NCBI RefSeq assembly: GCF_040958095.1
Contig: NC_091233.1
Coordinates: 6,111,536 to 6,175,535, forward strand
DNA length: 64,000 bases
Direction of reading: 5' to 3'
Source: Procambarus clarkii
Taxonomy: Eukaryota; Arthropoda; Malacostraca; Decapoda; Cambaridae
Of the stretch, positions 54,262-64,000 are shown in pieces; the first letter of the stretch is position 1, and each line of letters opens with the position of its first letter. A program made the position numbers and the translations under genes. Below the pieces are notes generated by a model, which was not told the origin of the DNA, searched no databases, and saw only the letters and a program-made list of their open reading frames with translations.

Positions 54262-54399
54262 TGTTGGAAATTTCTGACAGTTTTTCTCATCCCTAATACA
54301 ACAGGATGTATTTCCTGTATTAGGCTTCATGAACATCTAATATTCATTTACTAATCCTTAATACAACAGGATGTATTTCCTGTATTAAGCGTAATAATT
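54262..54399 (+). repeat. Left LTR (shared part) of the BEL/Pao-type element
   Basis: Matches 63076-63213 with few differences. Contains a tandem of two ACAACAGGATGTATTTCCTG-type blocks. It lies directly after the satellite. Confidence 0.75.
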
Positions 54400-55802
54400 A
54401 ACTAACACTACTAATATGTAGTTTAATATTGTAGATTTTACTGTATTATTATTTGTGTTACGACCCTGGGTTCCTCAATGGAAACCAGAGGTCAATATTG
54501 AGCTAAATAGACAGCCTTATAGTAGTGGAAACGCATCACGAGACGCATTTGTTTGTATCTTCCCTGCCAGACCTAAGACTATTCTTGTTTCTCAAAGAGC
54601 ATTTAAGACTGAGCTTGGGGTTGATTAATAAATAATAAAATAGGCACCAACTATGTTTACTAATACTTTCTAATCATTTGTAAAGTAAACCTGAGTAAAC
54701 TTGGGATAGGAGTGCTGCACGATTAGTTGAGTAGTCTGCTGGCGGCGAGTGAACTGGGGAAGAAGACTGGAGAGGGTCGCTCTTCTCTGCTGGCTGGCTG
54801 TGGTGAAAGGAGTCTCCTCCCCTTCCTCTCGTTTCTTTATTTCTGTGTCTTTGATACCCAGCTAAGTATACTGTGTAGCGTTCTCATTGTCTGGCATAGG
54901 CGTGTTCTAATGTGTAGGATATTATACTTTATATGAATTAGGTGTTCCTAGTGTTTGTATTACTAGGTATTCTAAAAGGGGTCCAAGTGGAACCACGTGG
55001 TCTCCCTACCCTAAGCGGACTCAAGCTTCTAGCTCTTCACTAGTAGTATTTTGCCCTACCTTGTTCTGAGTGCAAACCTTGTATCCTGCTTAAGTGGACC
55101 AAGGCTTTTAACGTAAGATAGTGTGGTGAAGTAATTATTATTATTGTTATTGGGGCGAGTGTATATGGGGGGGGGGGGTTGTTAAGGGGTTAATAAATAG
55201 GTAAGTTAGTTAAAGGAGTATCCTTTCTTCCTGTGTGGGAGATCTATGATCAACCTCTAGGCTGACATGTTCTAGTAGCAAGTTATTATTACTGTGGATA
55301 GTTTATTTTGGGGGCCGGGCCTTTTAGTTCTCCCATAGTTGATAACTCTTAATGCTAACTACTGCCCCTACACCCATGTTATTCTAGATCCCCCATAGTA
55401 CAGACACCCCCTTATGTAACAATATGGAACATCATATAATTTCTCCTAGAATTGTGTAGTGTTGCGTCAGCCACTCGGAGATTAAATTTCCACATACCTG
55501 TAGATCTAACACAGATGTAACCATTTACTTTCCTTTATTAGGAATAATTATTTAGTAATAGGTTTACTTTTAGTATACAACAGTTTACTGGAATTCCTGT
55601 AATCAGCTTGATCGCTGTTCCAGTAAATAACACCATAATCTAAAATTATTTCCACCACAAAGTTATTTGTGCAGTCTATATTAACTGACTTGCACTGTGA
55701 GAATTAAAACATCACCACATAAAGAATTTATCTAAACCATCAAGAGTGTTCATAAACGCCTCCTTCCCTATTTACCTTTAATAAATAAATATAATTTTTG
55801 CT
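54400..55802. other. Gene-free sequence at the left side of the BEL/Pao-type element
   Basis: Probably remaining LTR and leader. A poly-G run at 55168-55177. No credible ORF. Confidence 0.4.
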
Positions 55803-56078
55803 CGGATCCTCACGGTGAGCTTTTGCTCGGCGCCTGGGGTAAAAGTGCTACCAGTTTTTTGAAGGAACTGGGTTCTAGGCTCATTGAAACAACAAGGGAC
55901 CCAAGAGCTGCAAGCTTTCTTTTCCAGTGCCTCAGTGTGGCGATACAGAGGGGAAATGCGCACTGCATCCAGGGTTCCTGTCCGCCATCTGAGGAGCTGG
56001 AGGAACTCGACAACCTATGATAACCATCTTTGTAACCCATATGTGGCTCCTTTTTTGTAACAGAGTTCAAATAAAGTA
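55803..56078 (+). pseudogene. 3' end of a LINE related to the one at 2-1504
   Basis: The translation from about 55823 (SFLKELGSRLIETT, SFLFQCLSVAIQRGNA, SEELEEL, stop 56018-56020) lines up with the last 65 codons of the first LINE (SATKDQ, SFLFQRLSVAIQRGNA, SEEFEEV). A short 3' UTR with AATAAAG (about 56070) follows. Confidence 0.8.
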
Positions 56079-56232
56079 AATATATATGTGTACATACAAA
56101 AGAATGGGGGTGGTAGGAGACGATAATATTAGAGTTCAGTGAGAAACCACAAGGTCTCCTCTGAATACTTTTTATTTTTTCCTCCGAGGCTATGGGTCCC
56201 CACATTGGCACCAGAGGTGGTACCCTCACACA

Positions 56233-58608
<2,376 letters not shown>

Positions 58609-59505
58609 ATGGCATCAACTAACCCAAAATCCATAGGCAGTGCACCAGAAGAAATGTCCAGCAACTGCTTATTATATTTTAGATCATACACAAGTCACAA
58701 AGGCCATGTGACATGGCAGTTGAATAAGTGTGATCAGCTGGTGCAATCAGATGCCACAGCCAAAGTATTAGAAAACCTCATAGAGACGGCCAAGCAAAAG
58801 TTGCAAAGAACAAATGAGGCTGCAGATTACTATCTCAGAGTCCTCATGCAACAGAATGCTGAGCTGGATCAACTAGATACCTTCCATGCCGAGATGGAGA
58901 AGTTTGAGGAGGGTACCCACGATCACCTAAATAAATTAACACAAGCTCTAGAAAAATTGCAGAGCGACTCAGTTTCTCAAAATACTCTAACCACAAGTGA
59001 AACCAATAAATGGGAAACCCTCCAGGAAGTTCGTCTTCCTACAATTGATCTCCCTCACTTCCATGGTAGAGATGATGAGAATTTTGAATGCTATTGGAAA
59101 ACATTCGACTCCTTAGTAAACTCCAAGAAATCTATTAGCAAGCCTAATAAATTCCTTTATTTGCAAAGTACCCTAGAGGGTGAAGCAAAAGCAGTTGTCG
59201 AACACATAATTCCTAGTGATAAGGACTACGATATTGTTATTCAGTTACTAGAAGTTAATTACAGCAATAAAGAAATTGCTAATCTTTATTATAAGTTAAG
59301 AGCGATACCTACACCAGATACCACCCCTGAAGCTCTACAAGAATTTAGGCTCCAGGTAGAGTCTCTAATCAAAGCTCTAGGTGTCAAAGCAGATGTACCT
59401 AAAGCAGAGTGGGTAATGAAATTAGAAATACAGAGTAAGTTTCCTAAGGAGATTCTAGCATCCATCTGTTCCCATTATAGAACAGATATCCTTTCCTTAG
59501 ATTAA
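58609..59505 (+). mobile_element. Gag-like region of the BEL/Pao-type element
   Basis: A 298-codon frame starting MASTNPKS. The N-terminal half is predicted coiled (AKVLENLIETAKQKLQRTNE). The second half has LPTIDLPHFHGRDDENFECY and LYLQSTLEGEAKAVVEHI, which fit the capsid-like region typical of Pao-family gag (LPKLELPKFSG..., L.GEA motifs). Fossil. Confidence 0.8.
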
Positions 59506-59950
59506 ATTTTCGAGGGATTAAGGATAACAGTTAATCGACTGAGAGCTCATGAGAAAATAATATCTGACACTAACAAATCAACCACTGATAAACTAGTCAA
59601 ATCCAAAGGTACCTCCAAACAGCCTAATAAATCTAAAACCGCTGCTTCCACTCCCAAATGGAAGAATACTACAGTAGGTACCTACACCATCAGCCCTTCT
59701 AAACCTGTAGTCCATAAGTCACCCAAGTCAGTGACTCCTACATCTACTACAGGAAGGAGATGCTGTCTTTTTTGTCAAGAGAGTCATACTATTTATCAGT
59801 GTCAAAACTTTCCTGATCGCGTTTCTAGGATAAAGCGCCTCAAGGAATTGCATAAGTGCACCAGGTGCTTGTTGCAACACGACCCCTAATACATGCACCA
59901 CCCCATTACACATATGTAACAGGTGCCACCAGGAACAACATCATTCAGCA

Positions 59951-60583
59951 TTGTGTGGAGTTGATAGGCCTAAATCATCAAAACTCCAGGTGGAACAGGA
60001 TACTTCCACTATTGTGCAGTGTTGTAAGGTGCGACAGGAGGTTAAGGTGCTTAACACCAAGTCTGGTAATAATACCGTATTACCCACTGCACAACTACAA
60101 TTAAATAGTAAGAATTCTAGAATCACTACAGGAGGTCTGTTCGACCAGGGATCCCAGAGAACGTTTATCACTCAACAAGCAGCTAATCAGCTGAAACTTA
60201 AACCCTTGTGTAAGGTGACATTGAATATATCAGGATTCCTAGCAGATACTGGACCTCAAGAATTTGAAGTAGTACAACCACTTGTACGCCTAGGCGGTTA
60301 TGTCCGACTTGTTAAGGCCATAGTACTTAATCACATCCCTCTTGAAATGAATGTCAAAGGTCTAAGGGACACAGCCAAATTTTTACAGAAAAATAGAATC
60401 AAGTTGGCTGACTCCAAGATAAAGTCTGACCACCTCACCAATATAGATCTATTAGTAGGGGCAGCCCATTATTATCAGTTCATTACTGGAACTACAAGCC
60501 AGCATGGAATGAACTTGTTGAATTCAGCAGGAGGCTACTTACTTACAGGTAGTCTTGAACCTGAGGAAGCCTATGCCAGCTGA
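59951..60583 (+). mobile_element. Protease-like region of the BEL/Pao-type element
   Basis: Contains FDQGSQRTFIT (retropepsin-like D-x-G-S-Q box of BEL/Pao elements, about 60139), and further on NIDLLVGAAHYYQ and GGYLLTGS, which match the conserved tail of the Pao-type protease domain. Fossil; nothing of pol beyond this was recognised. Confidence 0.78.
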
Positions 60584-60597
60584 CAACCAACATTGAT

Positions 60598-61325
60598 TCC
60601 AGATTGAGTCCGGTACAATGGTACAATTAGTACTAGCCGAGTTAGTTTCTATGGATCTCAGTGGATAAATAAGTGGTCAGTAGCCTAAGAATTGGTTGCA
60701 GGTCACCACGACAAATACCATTGACCCCACTGTAGAACCAGAACTATTCTCGACAGTAATAATTGACCACATTCAGTCTTCATAGCATTTCATAACATCT
60801 TATCGTATTTATCATACCTTAGGTAAGTCTTCTGGAGAAGACAGCATTTATAGTATTTTAGGTAAGTCTTCCAGAGAAGACTGCATTTATATCAAGTCGT
60901 CTGGACTAGGATTTAGTAATCCATTTAATATGATACACCTGCAGGGTTGTATCAGTTTTGTTGGAGCTCCTGCTTTCTTTTCTTGTCTCTGCCCACAGAG
61001 ACAAAAAAGCATCTTAGAGACAGTTTGGAGAAGTATCTTAGAGCAAGCAAAATTTAATTTTGCAACAGCCTGTAAGTGAACATTTACCAGAAGACTATTA
61101 GAAGTGAAACAAATTGTTTTTCATAATAGAATAAACTCATCTTATCTTTTTCCAGATTGAGTCTGGTACAGTTATTACTAGGCGAGTTAGTTTCTATGGA
61201 TCTCAGTGAATAATTCAGTGACTAGTAGCCTCAACCGGTTCACATCACAGAGACACATGTCATTGACCCACTGTAGACCCAGAACTATCCTCGACAGTAA
61301 TAATTGACCACATTCAGTCTTTATG
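60598..61325. repeat. Imperfect direct duplication in the 3' part of the BEL/Pao-type element
   Basis: Segments at about 60600-60780 and 61155-61325 share GCGAGTTAGTTTCTATGGAT-type and GACAGTAATAATTGACCACA blocks in the same order, about 555 bp apart. Between them a smaller duplication of TAGGTAAGTCTTC(T/C)(G/A)GAGAAGAC lies at about 60820-60885. Confidence 0.75.
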
Positions 61326-63075
61326 TAAGTTATCATGTACTTAATTATAGCTCCAGAGAGTTATAGTACTGTAACTTAATGTATATAAACCGAAAAGGTT
61401 TACTACTCACTTCGAATCTTTAGGTTGCTATATGTGTTTAGTTATACTTCCAGAGAAGTTATAGCACTGTAACCTAATGTATATAATTGGCATTTACCCT
61501 CGACTTAGGTAGATTAGAGACATAACTTAGGGTCAGCTGAAGGCAAATTAAATCTGTACTCACTAAAGCATACCACTGACTGCATTTATAGAGACTGATG
61601 CTCAGATACTCCGTTCTCTATTTTATCAAGAATTTAGCTAGGTTAGGAATTTAGTTATTATCATTGCATAGCCTGTGTGGGAACCGACCTGTGAGATTTA
61701 TATTTATTTAATTTATATGAATTTATATAGAATTTATATTTACGTTAATTTATATACTTCGATAGCAATTTGTATGATGATAAGTGGACTGTATTTCTGC
61801 AATAATCTCAAACCGATCCTCTACACATTAGGGGGGGTTTATATTGAATTTATATATATGCAGCCAATCAAACTACAGTATTAAACTACATATAATGTTA
61901 AACATTGAAGAGGTTCCTTATCTTATTGTACAGCAGGCCTTAGTCCACCAGATATAACTAGGATGTAGACACCGAATTATCCTCTTTGAGGTAGCATCCA
62001 TCACCCAGTAACTGGTACACAAAGCATGCTTCCTCGTCTTGACCTGTCAAAAGGGTGCTAGCTATGAAGCCAGAATCCTAATATATGACAGCTATATCAG
62101 AGAAAACACTGTACAAGGAACCATAAAGACCTAGGCTTAATTACCTTTAGTATGAGGCGATCTCGTATTCTAACCGGCTCACCCTATCTAATGGCATTAA
62201 TGGCCATAAATGATAGATAAATGGGTTTCGGCAGAACACTTAACTTGTATTTGTTGACAGCGTGTTGATGATGGTACACCTTTGGTTTCCATAACACTTC
62301 GTCCAAGTAAAATTAACAGGAGCCGAATTGCTCCCATGCCTCTGGTCTAAGTACAATAACAATGGCTGACCACTCCCTCCTCACTGACGCTACTGGCCTA
62401 CATTGTCCAGATGACAGTAAGTGATAGAAGGGTCACATTTACTCTATTTTAATTCCGATAATTAAGTTAATTTATATGAGATGTTTTTATGATGGTAAAG
62501 TCCAAAGACTAATGTATTTAAGAATAATTCCCACCATAATAGGTGGTGAATTTTTAATAGTATGTGGTAATGATATCCTGTTTTCTATAGACGGAAATCC
62601 CATTACAAATTACATTTTCTATGGGTTAACTTGTTTATACAACACAGCAATATTATCTGCCTGTATGATATTATTAAATGGTGTCGGATTTTCCGACAGC
62701 CTGAAATACTTGTGCAGCAAGAACTGCACCTTAGGCTTAATTTAATTTATATAAACACTTAGAATTTCTCATTTGATGTTGAGGTGATATGTGAGTCTGC
62801 AGTGATCAGTGTCTAGTAACTCATCCAGATACATGTCACTGCGACCCTAGACACTGATCTCACTGTAGATTCAGTATCTCCTTGATCTCAAAGAGACATA
62901 GAATAATTAATCATTACATAGATGTATCCTGTGATAACGGATCATACCTGTCACACAGATCGGGGACATTTGTTATGTACATACTAACATATAAGAATGT
63001 AATTTCAGGGAAAGGGAATAGGTACGTTAGTACTTAACATTGAACTACGACCCGTAATTTCCCGCCCCGGAATTA
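61326..63075. other. Remaining 3' part of the BEL/Pao-type element, no gene recognised
   Basis: AT-rich. The ORFs at 61675-61884 and 62476-62745 have no recognisable domain. No polymerase motif is seen. Confidence 0.4.
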
Positions 63076-63213
63076 TGTTGGAAATTTTCAACAGTTATTC
63101 TCATCCCTAATACAACAGGATGTATTTCCTATATTAGGCTTCATGCACATCTAATATTCATTTACTAATCCGTAATACAACAAGGTGTATTTCCTGTATT
63201 AAGCGTAATAATT
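63076..63213 (+). repeat. Right LTR (shared part) of the BEL/Pao-type element
   Basis: Counterpart of 54262-54399, starting TGTTGGAAAT. Unrelated sequence follows. Confidence 0.72.
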
Positions 63214-63404
63214 CAACCCGTCCTCATAAAAATAACGTCACTTTTGGCTCGTATGCGCGCTATGGCCAAATTTGGACATAATTTGAAATGAATTCGACTC
63301 AGAAAAGTAACGTACTGTTCCGTTTTCTGTTTGAGTCGTCCGGCTTACTCAGCAAGCTTTGAAAAGGCATCACTCGGTATCACTCGGTACCCCTACTCAA
63401 ATCT
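63214..63404. other. Unassigned sequence before the last LINE
   Basis: Contains GTATGCGCGCTATGGCCAAA, which I associate with decapod dispersed repeats from memory only. No ORF. Confidence 0.3.
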
Positions 63405-64000
63405 CTGAATATGTTAGACATTAAGTCACTGCACATTCTCTCATGTGTATTATACATATATAAAACGCTAAACTATAATGCCAATCCTGATCTCAAAAGC
63501 TTCATAGAAGGATGTAACAGAACCCATGAGCACCACACCAGAAATAAATACAGTTTTGATATTCCTGGAGTACGACTTAATCAAACTAGAAATGCTCTAC
63601 AAATCAAGGGGCCCAGAATGTGGAATGACCTTCCCAACCATGTTAAAGACTGTACCTCTCTCAACCAGTTTAAGTCAAAAACGAAGCTATACCTAATAAA
63701 TTCCCTGTAACCTACCTTACCCTTCTATTGTCAACCAATGTCTGTTTTTTTTAAGAGCGCTGTTTGTTGACATAATTGTATTTGTGCTGCTTTTTCATCT
63801 ATGTTTTCATTTCTTGTTTTCATTCTACTCATTATGCTCAATTAGTATTAAGCTTGTCATTTAAGTTTATCATGCCCGAAACGCTTTGCGTAATAGTGGC
63901 TTTAGGCATTGTATGTACTAGCTCTACCTATAAGTCAACCAATCTTTGTAAAAATTTATTGTATGTATGTACCTTACCTAAATAAAAATTATTATTATTA
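63405..64000 (+). pseudogene. 3' end of a CR1-like LINE with ATT tail
   Basis: ORF 63411-63710 encodes the C-terminal tail typical of CR1/Jockey-type RT proteins (THEHHTRNKYSFDIPGVRLN, GPRMWNDLPNHVKDCTSLNQ, FKSKTKLYLI, stop). The 3' UTR has CCCGAAACGCTTTGCGTAAT and TACCTTACCTAAATAAA, then (ATT)n to the window edge. The RT core is missing, so it is a 5'-truncated copy, as is usual for LINEs. Confidence 0.85.

Noticed and set aside
54727-54936. 69-codon ORF in the left part of the BEL/Pao-type element
   Set aside because: No domain; begins at a non-ATG codon; lies in probable LTR or leader sequence.
62476-62745. 89-codon hydrophobic ORF near the right end of the BEL/Pao-type element
   Set aside because: No recognisable domain, and composition is that of AT-rich non-coding sequence.

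Overview
The window looks like non-coding, repeat-dominated DNA from a decapod crustacean (crayfish, lobster or shrimp type). The reasons are long pure (AT)n tracts, Penelope-like elements, several non-LTR retrotransposon families, tRNA-derived SINEs whose body sequence I recognise from decapod genomes, and huge minisatellites. The organism call is inference from repeat style; no host protein-coding gene was recognised. The only host genes with good support are tRNA genes (Ile-AAT and Cys-GCA), and these sit inside an inverted duplication.

Layout. 1-2.1 kb: 3' part of a non-LTR retrotransposon with an apparent C-terminal restriction-like endonuclease, then Penelope-tail debris. 2.1-25.4 kb: a very large interrupted palindrome. 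Segments 2145-3467, 6889-9505 and 12545-13100 recur inverted at 24105-25435, 18237-20835 and 17505-18090. The arms carry tRNA-Ile, tRNA-Cys and a second, degraded tRNA-Ile in mirror order. The middle holds two head-to-head pairs of Penelope-like elements (RT plus GIY-YIG endonuclease). A third small head-to-head pair lies at 56.4-57.0 kb. At five of the six outer ends these pairs abut (AT)n tracts. The right arm also holds a GC-rich LINE ORF1-only copy with an A-tail and an endonuclease fragment of another LINE.

25.8-30.5 kb: a minisatellite with a 34-bp unit, split by a solo LTR (26414-27692). 30.6-31.0 kb: a 30-bp tandem repeat. 31.5-54.3 kb: about 18 kb of a 31-bp minisatellite with higher-order duplications. 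It is interrupted by LTR and LINE debris (43.4-44.2 kb), a solo LTR (46504-47576) and a 5'-truncated CR1/Jockey-like LINE (49.9-52.5 kb).

54.3-63.2 kb: a broken BEL/Pao-type LTR element with gag-like and protease-like regions, carrying older insertions. 63.4-64.0 kb: the 3' end of another LINE with an ATT-type tail that runs to the window edge.

The most interesting signal is the repeated architecture (AT)n, leftward Penelope, rightward Penelope, (AT)n. A hammerhead-like three-way fold sits in the Penelope terminal module, and the whole is embedded in a multi-kilobase palindrome carrying tRNA genes.
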